A stretch of 64,000 nucleotides of DNA from positions 124,001 to 188,000 of the forward strand of contig NZ_JACOOR010000002.1 of the NCBI RefSeq assembly GCF_014290175.1. The letters are read 5' to 3'. The DNA is from Anaerosacchariphilus hominis. Lineage in GTDB: Bacteria > Bacillota > Clostridia > Lachnospirales > Lachnospiraceae. Under the pieces are notes generated by a model. It ran no database searches and was not told the origin of the DNA. It was given only the letters and a program-made list of their open reading frames with translations. Shown piece after piece: positions 33,142 through 41,419 of the stretch; the stretch's first letter is position 1; the number at the start of each line of letters is the position of its first letter. The position numbers and the translations under genes were made by a program.

Positions 33142-33888
33142 ATGGGAAAACCAAAGGTTTCGGTGATTACCGCGACTTATAACGATAAAGAAAATCTGCG
33201 GCGGATCATGAAGCAGGTGAGTCTGCAGGATTACGACAATATCGAGTATATCATCGTGGACGGCGGCTCCACAGACGGAACAGCGGAGATCATACAGGAG
33301 GCGGAAGCGCTCTTCGGGGAGCGGTTGAAATGGGTCTCCGAGCCGGATAAGGGCATCTATGATGCCATCAATAAGGGCATCCGCATGGCCGACGGAGAGA
33401 TCCTGGGCTGTTGCTTTGACCGATACGCAGGTCCTGACGTCATCAGCAAAATGGTGGCGATCATGGAAAAAGAAGGTACAGACGGCGTCCATGGAGATCT
33501 CTATTATATGGAGGGGGACAAGGTGGTCCGTTACTGGCATCAGGGCCAGGGAAATATCCGCTATGGCTGGATGCCCGGGCACCCCACCCTGTATCTGCGA
33601 AAGAGCGTCTATGACCGGTACGGCCTGTATAAGACCGATTACCGGATCTCGGCGGATTACGAGTTCATGATCCGGATTCTGAAGAATAAAAGGGTGAAAT
33701 TATCTTATCTTCCGGAGGTGCTGATCTACATGTCCCACGGGGGAACCAGCACCAACAGTCTGGGGGCCTATCTGGAAGGAATGAAGGAAGGACACCGGGC
33801 GCTGAAAGAAAACGGAGTGCATTTCGCATGGTTTACGGATCTGTGCAGAACTTTAAGAGTGCTTGCACAATTTGTTCAAAAGCGTTAA
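33142..33888 (+). CDS. GT2 family glycosyltransferase with altered metal-binding loop
   Basis: The 248-residue GT-A protein begins VSVITATYNDKENLRRIM and has IVDGGSTDGTAEI and DKGIYDAINKGIRMADGEI, as in WcaA/WcaE-like transferases. The segment that normally reads as N-x-D-D/DxD reads GCCFDRYAGPDV (about residues 90-101), with one Asp only. Enzymes without a full DxD can still be active, but this may alter metal use or activity. The start ATG 33142 is two bases after the previous stop with GGAGGAA upstream. The stop codon overlaps a promoter for the next unit. Confidence 0.85.
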   Translation: MGKPKVSVITATYNDKENLRRIMKQVSLQDYDNIEYIIVDGGSTDGTAEIIQEAEALFGERLKWVSEPDKGIYDAINKGIRMADGEILGCCFDRYAGPDVISKMVAIMEKEGTDGVHGDLYYMEGDKVVRYWHQGQGNIRYGWMPGHPTLYLRKSVYDRYGLYKTDYRISADYEFMIRILKNKRVKLSYLPEVLIYMSHGGTSTNSLGAYLEGMKEGHRALKENGVHFAWFTDLCRTLRVLAQFVQKR

Positions 33889-33891
33889 AAT
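33863..33891 (+). promoter_or_regulatory. possible internal promoter
   Basis: TTGCAC at 33863-33868, a 17-base spacer and TAAAAT at 33886-33891. It overlaps the end of the preceding glycosyltransferase gene and precedes a 79-base leader. Confidence 0.45.
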
Positions 33892-33904
33892 GTGACGTAC
33901 ACTA

Positions 33905-33947
33905 AGGCATGCGAAAGTGCCCTGGGGCGAAATCGAGCGGCATGCCT
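33905..33947 (+). other. leader inverted repeat
   Basis: AGGCATGC at 33905-33912 and GCATGCCT at 33940-33947 form a perfect 8-bp stem in the gap before the next glycosyltransferase. The loop contains GGGGCGAAATCGAGCG. No T-run follows, so it is not a terminator. Confidence 0.45.
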
Positions 33948-33970
33948 GAATAATAAAAAGGAGAACACAG

Positions 33971-34672
33971 ATGAAATGTCTGGTCATTATCCCGGCCTAC
34001 AATGAGGAAGAGAATATTGTACGGGTAGTGGAAAATCTGAAAAACAATTATCCCATGTATGACTATATTGTCATCAACGACGGTTCTGCGGACGGCACGG
34101 CCCGCATCTGCAGAGAGAGAGGTTATGAGCTGGTAGATCTTCCGGTGAATCTGGGATTGGCGGGAGCCTTCCAGACGGGATTAAAATACGCCTATCGGAA
34201 GGGCTACGATTATGCCATCCAGTTTGACGCAGACGGCCAGCACCGGCCGGAGTTCATCGGCCCCATGCTGGAGAAGATCCGGGAGGGATATGATATCGTC
34301 ATCGGCTCCCGTTTTGTGACGGAAAAGAAGCCTCATTCCATGCGGATGCTGGGAAGCAATCTGATTTCGGCGGCCATGAAACTGACCACCGGAAGACGGG
34401 TAAAGGATCCCACTTCAGGAATGAGGATGTTCAATAAAAAAATGATTGCGGAGTTCGCCCTGAACCTGAATTACGGCCCGGAGCCGGATACGGTTTCTTA
34501 TCTGCTGAAGCAGGGGGCCACCATTGCGGAGGTGCAGGTGGAGATGGATGAGCGGATCGCGGGAGAAAGCTATCTGAATATGACAAAAGCGATGATGTAC
34601 ATGCTTCGGATGCTACTGTCCATTCTGTTTATCCAGAACTTCCGGAAGCGCAGGGAGGTGAAAGTGTCATGA
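33971..34672 (+). CDS. GT2 family glycosyltransferase, polyprenyl-phosphate type
   Basis: The 233-residue protein opens CLVIIPAYNEEENIVRVVEN, with INDGSADGTARI and QFDADGQHRPEFI, the pattern of dolichyl/polyprenyl-phosphate sugar synthases (DPM1-like). No C-terminal membrane helices are present; instead the next gene, which overlaps it by four bases, encodes a small DUF2304 membrane protein. This GT2-DUF2304 pair is common in cell-envelope clusters and probably makes a polyprenyl-phosphate sugar for GT-C enzymes such as the DUF6056 protein that follows. Good ribosome site AAAAGGAGA. Confidence 0.9.
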   Translation: MKCLVIIPAYNEEENIVRVVENLKNNYPMYDYIVINDGSADGTARICRERGYELVDLPVNLGLAGAFQTGLKYAYRKGYDYAIQFDADGQHRPEFIGPMLEKIREGYDIVIGSRFVTEKKPHSMRMLGSNLISAAMKLTTGRRVKDPTSGMRMFNKKMIAEFALNLNYGPEPDTVSYLLKQGATIAEVQVEMDERIAGESYLNMTKAMMYMLRMLLSILFIQNFRKRREVKVS

Positions 34673-35034
34673 CACCGGTATTTCGAATCGTACTGATCGT
34701 GGTATCTTTGCTCAGTACCTATTATATTCTGAAGAAAATCCGCCAGTCCAAGCTGCAGATCGAATATGCGATCTTCTGGATCGTTTTTGCGGGGGTGCTG
34801 GTGATTATCAGCGTATTTCCATGGCTTGTGACATTGTTTACCAGACTGCTTGGCATGCAGCTGCCTGTAAACTTTGTATTTATGGTATTTATCTTTATTC
34901 TGCTGGTGAAACTCTTTATGATGACCATCGAGCTGTCCGCCCTGGAGAATAAGGTAAAGGATCTGACCCAGGAGCTGGCCCTGGAGGAGAAAGAGCATAT
35001 TGACAGACAGAAAGAAGAACAGAAGGGAGAATAA
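34669..35034 (+). CDS. DUF2304 small membrane protein
   Basis: The 121-residue protein has three hydrophobic helices (about residues 4-22, 31-55, 62-85) followed by a Glu/Lys-rich coiled-coil-like tail (LENKVKDLTQELALEEKEH). This is the usual DUF2304 layout. Its start ATG overlaps the stop of the GT2 gene (ATGA). It probably anchors or assists the polyprenyl-phosphate glycosyltransferase at the membrane; the exact role is not established. Confidence 0.85.
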   Translation: MTPVFRIVLIVVSLLSTYYILKKIRQSKLQIEYAIFWIVFAGVLVIISVFPWLVTLFTRLLGMQLPVNFVFMVFIFILLVKLFMMTIELSALENKVKDLTQELALEEKEHIDRQKEEQKGE

Positions 35035-35036
35035 CT

Positions 35037-36686
35037 GTGGAAACAATATACCGGATCGCGGATCGGTTGTGGAAAAGATTTGTGAAATGGTTGGGGGAAG
35101 AAAAACATCAGGAGCGGTTTATTCTGACTTGCTTTGTTTTGAGCCTGCTTCCGCTTCTTATACTGAGCTTTTACAATCATCCGGCCATGGATGATTTCAA
35201 CTACGGAATTCTCACCCGGCACGCACTGACGGAAAATAAGGGGCTGGCAGTGATTCCTGCGGTGCTGGGCGCCGCGGTACAGCGGGCGAAGAATCTCTGG
35301 TATTCCTGGCAGGGAACCTATACCTTCAGTATTCTGGCGGCTTTGCGGCCCTCGGTGATTACAGAGCGCCTGACCTTTATCCAGACCTTTATCCTGTTAG
35401 GCGTCTTTATCGCGGGCTTCTGGTATTTTACAGAAGTCATACTGCACCGGATTCTGGGCATGTCCAAAGCGGTGGCGGTGATCACGGCCTGCGTGGTCAT
35501 GACCCTGTGTGTCCAGTATGTGCCCTTCGGCGTGGAGGCTTTTTACTGGTGGAACGGAAGCATCGGTTACACGGGACTGTTCTCCGTACTGCTGGCTTTT
35601 ATGGGACTGCTGGCGGACGCCCTGCATAAAAAGAAAATCACAGTGAAGCGTATGGTGGGGCTGATACTTCTGGAAGTGCTGCTGGCGGGCGGCATGTATC
35701 CCAATGCCCTGCTGACCGGCGTGGTACTGTTTTTCCTGATGCTGGACGTGCTGGCGGATAAAAAGTACGGCAAGGTCATGAAGATTCAGGGAACGGCGCT
35801 GTTCCTGGCCTTTATTCCGGCTTTCGGCCTGAGCTTTATCGCTCCGGGCAATGCCAGACGGCAGGCCTATTTTCAGCACCGGACGCCCTTTGAGGCCATT
35901 TACAAGTCCTACACCAAGTCTTTGGACTATATGTTCAACGAGGCCACCAATGTGGTTATTGTGCTGGTGCTCATCGCCCTGTTTCTCTATATGCTCTGGA
36001 AACTGAAGGATAGTCAGTTTTCCTTCCGCTGCCCCTTCCTGTTTACTCTGGTGAGCTACAGCATGGTGGTGGTGATGTGGGTTCCGGGCATCTATGCGGT
36101 GCGTTATATCTCCGGAGGACGGTATTTTAATATCCTGTATTACGGCGTGATTCTGTTTTATGCCTCCAATGCCATTTACTATGCAGGCTGGCTGCGCCGC
36201 CAGTGTGAAAAATGCGGCGATCAGGTGATGGAGCTTCTTAAGAAGGCGGCTCCGGCCATGCTGGGCGCAGTGGCCATCGGCTGCGTGGTACTGGGCATGT
36301 GGAAGATTGATATTGTGACGAACCTGGAAGAAATCACTTCGGCCACGGCACTGAAATCTCTGGTCTATGGCGAGGCACGGGTGTATGATAAAGAGATAAG
36401 GGAGCGGGAAGCCCTTTACAACGATCCGGATGTGAAGGATGTGGTGGTGGACGAGGTTACCTACCGTCCGGTACTTCTGTACTACGGAACCCTGACTACC
36501 GACCCCAATGACGGCAGAAATCTGGCCATGTGCGAGTACTATGATAAGGACTCCATGGTGAAATACGATCCGGAGGGCGACGGAAATTCCGGCGACGGGA
36601 ATACCGATACCCAGACAGACGGGACAGATGCAGATACAACGGAAAACACGGAAACCGAGAATTCAGAGGCTGAAACAGCAGAATAG
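35037..36686 (+). CDS. polytopic membrane protein, DUF6056-like, glycan region
   Basis: The 549-residue protein starts with GTG 35037 (AAGGGAG upstream), two bases after the DUF2304 stop. It has one helix near residue 35, then a loop with YNHPAMDDFNYG carrying acidic residues, then about ten more helices. This matches DUF6056-type and other GT-C-like proteins, in which an acidic residue in the first outer loop is catalytic. The last 40 residues are a low-complexity acidic tail (GDGNSGDGNTDTQTDGTDAD and onward). It probably transfers a sugar from polyprenyl phosphate on the outer face; this is inferred from fold and neighbours. Confidence 0.75.
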   Translation: METIYRIADRLWKRFVKWLGEEKHQERFILTCFVLSLLPLLILSFYNHPAMDDFNYGILTRHALTENKGLAVIPAVLGAAVQRAKNLWYSWQGTYTFSILAALRPSVITERLTFIQTFILLGVFIAGFWYFTEVILHRILGMSKAVAVITACVVMTLCVQYVPFGVEAFYWWNGSIGYTGLFSVLLAFMGLLADALHKKKITVKRMVGLILLEVLLAGGMYPNALLTGVVLFFLMLDVLADKKYGKVMKIQGTALFLAFIPAFGLSFIAPGNARRQAYFQHRTPFEAIYKSYTKSLDYMFNEATNVVIVLVLIALFLYMLWKLKDSQFSFRCPFLFTLVSYSMVVVMWVPGIYAVRYISGGRYFNILYYGVILFYASNAIYYAGWLRRQCEKCGDQVMELLKKAAPAMLGAVAIGCVVLGMWKIDIVTNLEEITSATALKSLVYGEARVYDKEIREREALYNDPDVKDVVVDEVTYRPVLLYYGTLTTDPNDGRNLAMCEYYDKDSMVKYDPEGDGNSGDGNTDTQTDGTDADTTENTETENSEAETAE

Positions 36687-36696
36687 GAGAATAAAA

Positions 36697-37563
36697 ATGA
36701 AAAAGATTATCGTAACAGGATGCAACGGACAGCTGGGACGGGCTGTGAATCAGCAGTATGCGGGCAGCACCGAGTACGAGCTGGTGAACACAGATGTGGC
36801 GGAGCTGGATATCACGAAAGTGGACAAGGTACTGGAGCTGGCAAGGGAGGTAAAACCTTACGCCATCATCAACTGCGCGGCCTATACCAACGTGGACAAA
36901 TGCGAGGTGGAGCAGGATCTGGCCTATAAAATCAACGCCATTGGAGCCCGGAATCTGGCCATCGCTGCGGCGGATACCGGCGCGAAGCTCATGCATATCT
37001 CCACAGACTATGTATTTCCGGGCAATGTGTCCGCTCATCCCCTGACCGAGTTTGACCGGGTAAGTCCCAAGAGTATGTACGGCGCTACCAAGCTTGCAGG
37101 CGAGAACTTTGTACGGGATTTCGCGAACCGGTATTTTATCATCCGTACCGCATGGCTCTACGGCGACGGTCATAATTTTGCCAAGACCATGCTGAAGCTG
37201 GCGGAGACCAATGATAAGATCGGCGTCGTGATGGATCAGGTAGGCACGCCCACCAGCGCGGTGGAGCTGGCAAAAGCCATCAAGTATCTGCTTCCCACCG
37301 ACAACTATGGCCTGTTCCACGGTACCTGCGAGGGAGATACGAACTGGGCTGAGTTTGCGGCTGCCGTGCTTCGTCTGGCAGGCAGCAAGACAGAGATTGA
37401 ACCCATTACCTCGGAAGAGTACAAGCGCCGTTTTCCGAATTCCGCGGACAGACCGGCTTACTCCATTCTGGAAAACTATATGTTGAAACTGACTACAGAC
37501 TTTTCCTTCGCTTCCTGGCAGGATGCCATCGAAGTCTATATGAAAGAGCTGCTGGCAAAATAA
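36697..37563 (+). CDS. rfbD: dTDP-4-dehydrorhamnose reductase
   Basis: It has 288 residues from ATG 36697 (ATAGGAGA upstream); a longer in-frame start at 36628 lies inside the previous gene and is rejected. The Rossmann motif is VTGCNGQLGRAV (residues 6-17). HISTDYVFPG and SMYGATKLAGE supply the catalytic Ser/Thr and the Tyr-x3-Lys of the extended SDR family. It reduces dTDP-4-dehydro-L-rhamnose to dTDP-L-rhamnose. rfbA, rfbB and rfbC are not in the window and must be elsewhere. So the polymer made here probably contains rhamnose. Confidence 0.9.
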   Translation: MKKIIVTGCNGQLGRAVNQQYAGSTEYELVNTDVAELDITKVDKVLELAREVKPYAIINCAAYTNVDKCEVEQDLAYKINAIGARNLAIAAADTGAKLMHISTDYVFPGNVSAHPLTEFDRVSPKSMYGATKLAGENFVRDFANRYFIIRTAWLYGDGHNFAKTMLKLAETNDKIGVVMDQVGTPTSAVELAKAIKYLLPTDNYGLFHGTCEGDTNWAEFAAAVLRLAGSKTEIEPITSEEYKRRFPNSADRPAYSILENYMLKLTTDFSFASWQDAIEVYMKELLAK

Positions 37564-37590
37564 CTGAGTAGATAAAAAGGAGAACATCCT

Positions 37591-38541
37591 ATGACTGGAA
37601 ATGATATTTTGTATCTGGTAATTCCCTGCTATAATGAGGAAGCCGTACTGCATGAGACTGCGAAGCAGCTGCTGGCAAAGATGAATTCCATGTTTGATCG
37701 GGGAATGATTTCCCGGGAGAGCAAAATCATGTTTGTAAATGATGGCTCCAGGGATAAGACCTGGGAGATCATCAAAGAGCTGCATGAGTCCAATCCAATC
37801 TATTCCGGTGTGAAGCTGTCCCGGAACAAGGGCCATCAGAACGCATTACTGGCAGGCCTGATGACTGCCAAGGAGAAGGCTGATATGGCCATTTCCCTGG
37901 ACGCGGATCTGCAGGACGATGTGGACGTCATCGATAAAATGGTGGAAAAATATTATGAGGGAAACGACGTGGTCTACGGTGTGCGGAGCTCCCGGGACAC
38001 AGATACTTTCTTTAAGAAATTCACGGCTGAGGGTTTCTACAAAATCATGCAGGCCATGGGTGTGGAGCTGGTATTCAATCATGCGGACTACCGGCTCATG
38101 AGCAGGCGGGCCATGGAGGGACTGTCGGAGTTCCGGGAAGTGAACCTGTTCCTCAGAGGCATCGTGCCCCTCATTGGCTACAAATCTGATATCGTCACCT
38201 ACGAGCGTCATGAGCGTTTCGCGGGCGAGTCCAAGTATCCGCTGAAGAAGATGCTGGCCTTCGCCACAGACGGCATTACCTCTTTCAGTATCAAGCCCAT
38301 TCGAATGATTACCACCTGTGGAATCCTGATTTTCGGCGTGAGCCTGCTGATGCTCATCTATTTTCTGGTGGTACACTTTATGGGCAAAACGGTACACGGC
38401 TGGACCAGTACTATTGTGTCCATCTGGGCCATCGGCGGACTGCAGCTTCTTGCCATTGGCATTGTGGGCGAGTATATCGGTAAGATTTATTTGGAGACCA
38501 AGGCGCGTCCCAAGTATATCATCGAGACAGTACTTGATTAA
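37591..38541 (+). CDS. GtrB/YkcC-like polyprenyl-phosphate glycosyltransferase
   Basis: The 316-residue protein has a GT2 domain at residues 1 to about 225 (YLVIPCYNEEAVLHETAKQL, VNDGSRDKTWEII, SLDADLQDD), followed by the conserved RFAGESKYPLKKM and two membrane helices (about 240-262 and 272-296). This is the standard form of bactoprenol glucosyl/GlcNAc transferases, which load undecaprenyl phosphate with one sugar. Start ATG 37591 with AAAAGGAGA. Two Gpi18-like membrane proteins, possible users of such lipid-linked sugars, follow directly. Confidence 0.9.
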   Translation: MTGNDILYLVIPCYNEEAVLHETAKQLLAKMNSMFDRGMISRESKIMFVNDGSRDKTWEIIKELHESNPIYSGVKLSRNKGHQNALLAGLMTAKEKADMAISLDADLQDDVDVIDKMVEKYYEGNDVVYGVRSSRDTDTFFKKFTAEGFYKIMQAMGVELVFNHADYRLMSRRAMEGLSEFREVNLFLRGIVPLIGYKSDIVTYERHERFAGESKYPLKKMLAFATDGITSFSIKPIRMITTCGILIFGVSLLMLIYFLVVHFMGKTVHGWTSTIVSIWAIGGLQLLAIGIVGEYIGKIYLETKARPKYIIETVLD

Positions 38542-38557
38542 TAAGTAGGAGAATTTT

Positions 38558-39763
38558 ATGAACAGCTTTTTAAAGAAGCGGGGACTGGACCGGATGGATC
38601 TGTGCTATCTGGCGGTCATGACGCTGATCGGTCTGGGTATCCGGGTGATCCTGCGCGTGGTGATTACCGATGACTGGCTGATGTACTGGGATCCGTGGAT
38701 TTCGGATATCAAGGAGATGGGATTTTCCTATCTGGCCACGGACCGCTATGACTATACACCGACTTTTATCTATATTCTGTGGATCATCAGTAAGCTGCCC
38801 ATCAATCCTATGACGGGTTACAAGGGATTGCACTGTATCCTGGATTTTGTGGCGGCGGCCATTTTAGGGAAAACGATTTATAAAGTCACCGGAAGCAAGC
38901 GGAAGGGCATCCTGTCCTACGGCCTGTTTCTGATTGTGCCTACCATCTGGGCCAACAGCGCGCTCTGGGCCCAGTGTGACATTATATTCATGACCTTTTT
39001 GCTGCTGTGCTTTTATTATCTGTTTGAAGATCGCCCCTGTCTGGCCATGTTTTTTTACGGGATGGCCTTTGTCTTCAAGCTCCAGTCTCTGTTTATTTTC
39101 CCGTTTCTGGTGATTCTGTGGGTGAATAAGAAGGTGGATTTGAAGCATTTCCTGTGGATTCCGGTTCTGTATTTTTTAAGCATTGTGCCTGCGTGGATCG
39201 CGGGACGGCCTCTGATGGAACTGATTAATATCTATATGGCCCAGGGGGCCCAGGATGTATGGTCTCTGTCCATCAAGTGGCCGAATATCTATCAGATCAT
39301 CGGAAATCAGTTTTTCCTGCTGGAATACGCTTCTGCAGGAACCTGGCTGATTCTGGGGATTCTGATGATTATCCTGTTTGCGATGGCCCAGAAACGCTAT
39401 CGGATTACCAACGAGTTCATTGTGCAGATGGCCCTGTTTTTTGCTATCCTGACGCCCTGGTTCCTGCCTCATATGCACGAACGGTATGGCTGTGTAGCAG
39501 ATATTCTGGCGATCATTTATGCTATGATGAATGTGAAGAAGTTTTATTTCCCGCTGGTGCAGATTCTGGTGTCCTTTAATTCCTACATGGCGTATTTAAG
39601 TCATCTGGGTTCCGATGAGCCGACCATTTATTACGGGGTATGGGCCTTTGTGGAACTGGGATTGCTGGTTCTGGTTGGGCTGGATATCTGGCATTATATG
39701 CGGAATCCGGAGAATCAGCTGCCAATGGATCCTGGGATTGTGAAGAAGAAGGAGGCCGCATGA
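38558..39763 (+). CDS. Gpi18/GT-C-like membrane glycosyltransferase
   Basis: The 401-residue protein has about 10-11 helices. The first outer loop contains YWDPWISDIKEMG and then DRYDYTPTFIYILW, the Asp-rich loop and (Y/P)PP-like segment of Gpi18-type mannosyltransferases. A late loop carries FLPHMHERYG. It should use a polyprenyl-phosphate sugar on the outer face of the membrane. Start ATG 38558 with GTAGGAG. It overlaps the next gene (ATGA), which is a diverged copy of it. Confidence 0.8.
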   Translation: MNSFLKKRGLDRMDLCYLAVMTLIGLGIRVILRVVITDDWLMYWDPWISDIKEMGFSYLATDRYDYTPTFIYILWIISKLPINPMTGYKGLHCILDFVAAAILGKTIYKVTGSKRKGILSYGLFLIVPTIWANSALWAQCDIIFMTFLLLCFYYLFEDRPCLAMFFYGMAFVFKLQSLFIFPFLVILWVNKKVDLKHFLWIPVLYFLSIVPAWIAGRPLMELINIYMAQGAQDVWSLSIKWPNIYQIIGNQFFLLEYASAGTWLILGILMIILFAMAQKRYRITNEFIVQMALFFAILTPWFLPHMHERYGCVADILAIIYAMMNVKKFYFPLVQILVSFNSYMAYLSHLGSDEPTIYYGVWAFVELGLLVLVGLDIWHYMRNPENQLPMDPGIVKKKEAA

Positions 39764-40728
39764 TGGATGATTTCCTGAGAAATTTCATTTCAAAAAAATG
39801 GAATGTGAAAGGCCTGACCTTTACGTTTTTGGATATCCTGCTGGCGGTGTGTATCACCGGAACAGGTCTGGCGCTGCGTTCCACCGTTATTGCGTATACA
39901 CCGACAGATATCCGGAAGATCGTCGCCATTGTGCTGGAGCTTGCACTGGCGGTACTGTGCGGAGCCATCGTACACAGCGATACGGGCAGCCGCCTGCGGT
40001 CTTTCCTGACCTATGCGGTTCTGGTGATTTATCCCACGGTGATAGCCAATGGTTCCCTGTGGAATATTAACTGCATCTACTATGTGATTTTATTTTTCCT
40101 GGGCCTGTATCTGTACGGCCGGGGAAATCAGATACTGGGAGGCGTGAGTATTCTGGCAGGACTGGTCATCGCGATCTATCGGATGCGTTCCTGGTGGATG
40201 GCGCTGAATGTGGCTTACCCGGTATCCTTAAGCCGTGGCTGGCCAAATTTTTATGAGATTATTGGAAAAAAGGCTTTTGTAGAGCTTTATGATAAGGTAG
40301 CCCTTCTGATTCTGATGGGAATGTTGCTGACGGGCGTCTACTGGTTTGCGGAAAAGAAGATCAAAGTGACAAAGGATCTGGCGTTGACGGTGTTTTTATT
40401 TCTGGCGATTCTGATTCCTTATTTTGCGCCTTATATGCCCGCCTGGGCAGGCTATACGGCGGATGTGGCGGCGCTCCTTTACTTTATGAAACGCCCGGAG
40501 CGGTTCTATGTGCCTATGCTGCATCTGATCGTATCCTACAGTGCTTATGCGTATGCCATCAACGGGGAAACCAAGCTTCCTATGGTTGTTTTTTCGATCT
40601 TATTGCTGTTTATGCTTGTGATTGTGGGACTCGATGTATACCATGGAGGAAAGCAGGATGGAGAAGAAACAGTTCGATCAGAACATAGAGGAGGTTCTTC
40701 TGGACGCTTACCGGAAGAAACGGAGTAA
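39760..40728 (+). CDS. diverged paralogue of the preceding Gpi18-like protein
   Basis: It has 322 residues from ATG 39760 (AAGGAGG upstream). Aligned by eye with its neighbour, it keeps GWPNFYEIIGKKAF (neighbour KWPNIYQIIGNQFF) and FLAILIPYFAPYMPAWAGYT (neighbour FFAILTPWFLPHMHERYG). The N-terminal Asp-rich loop of the neighbour is missing, and the HER of the late loop is replaced by PAW. So the presumed catalytic residues are gone, and the chain is about 80 residues shorter. It may be a non-catalytic partner or a polymer-chain subunit. The frame is intact. Confidence 0.72.
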   Translation: MMDDFLRNFISKKWNVKGLTFTFLDILLAVCITGTGLALRSTVIAYTPTDIRKIVAIVLELALAVLCGAIVHSDTGSRLRSFLTYAVLVIYPTVIANGSLWNINCIYYVILFFLGLYLYGRGNQILGGVSILAGLVIAIYRMRSWWMALNVAYPVSLSRGWPNFYEIIGKKAFVELYDKVALLILMGMLLTGVYWFAEKKIKVTKDLALTVFLFLAILIPYFAPYMPAWAGYTADVAALLYFMKRPERFYVPMLHLIVSYSAYAYAINGETKLPMVVFSILLLFMLVIVGLDVYHGGKQDGEETVRSEHRGGSSGRLPEETE

Positions 40729-41419
40729 AGAGGATATTATCCGTCTGGCCCAGGAGCGTTTTGGATTATCTGTATTGGAATGCAAACGGATCGCGGATGC
40801 TGTGGAAGAACAGGTGGAGGGAGAACTTTCGGATGGAGAGCAGGGAGACAAAGCCCGGTATGAGACCCGGGTCTTTGAGTTCTGCCCCAGCCAGTATTTC
40901 TGGAAAAACCTGATTTTTAAGCTGGTATTTCTGGTGTTTCTGACGTTGGGACTTTTTCGGGTGGAACGTCTTTTTACCCGGAATTTGCAGACGATTATTG
41001 CGGTGACCATGCTGGTGATCATCGGTCTTCTGGTGCTGTTTATCCATCAGTTTTGCAGGAGATCCACCTCAAAGGTACGGATTGAGCCGGGAAAGTTGAA
41101 TTATTCCTATTATACCCTTCGGTATATGAACGGCGAGGAACTGGAGCGGGCACCGGTGGCAGAAATCTGGGGCTTCTGCATGAATCATTATCTGGATCAG
41201 ATTCGGGAAGTCAAGGAGCTGGGTCCCTATATTGTGGTAAAAGGGAAGATTCATCTGCAGGTTACGGATTCCCGGTATGCCTTTCGCCATGATCGGGTCA
41301 TGCGGGTGAAGGAGCTGAAGTCTGTGGCGATTCCCAAGTATTTTGGAGATAACCGGGAGCTGTTTGAGTGTCTGCAGCTCTATGTGACCCCGGGAATGGA
41401 AAAAGGAGAGAGTAAGTGA
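40658..41419 (+). CDS. membrane protein of unknown function
   Basis: It has 253 residues if it starts at ATG 40658 (GGAGG eight bases upstream); in-frame ATGs at 40634 and 40643 are also possible. Residues 1-75 are helical and charged, with a possible helix-turn-helix-like region (SKEDIIRLAQERFGLSVLEC). Two membrane helices follow (about 85-103 and 110-130). The last 120 residues look like a bacterial PH-like beta domain (KVRIEPGKLNYSYYTLRYM). I do not recognise the family. It overlaps both neighbours and so belongs to the glycan operon. Confidence 0.7.
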   Translation: MEKKQFDQNIEEVLLDAYRKKRSKEDIIRLAQERFGLSVLECKRIADAVEEQVEGELSDGEQGDKARYETRVFEFCPSQYFWKNLIFKLVFLVFLTLGLFRVERLFTRNLQTIIAVTMLVIIGLLVLFIHQFCRRSTSKVRIEPGKLNYSYYTLRYMNGEELERAPVAEIWGFCMNHYLDQIREVKELGPYIVVKGKIHLQVTDSRYAFRHDRVMRVKELKSVAIPKYFGDNRELFECLQLYVTPGMEKGESK

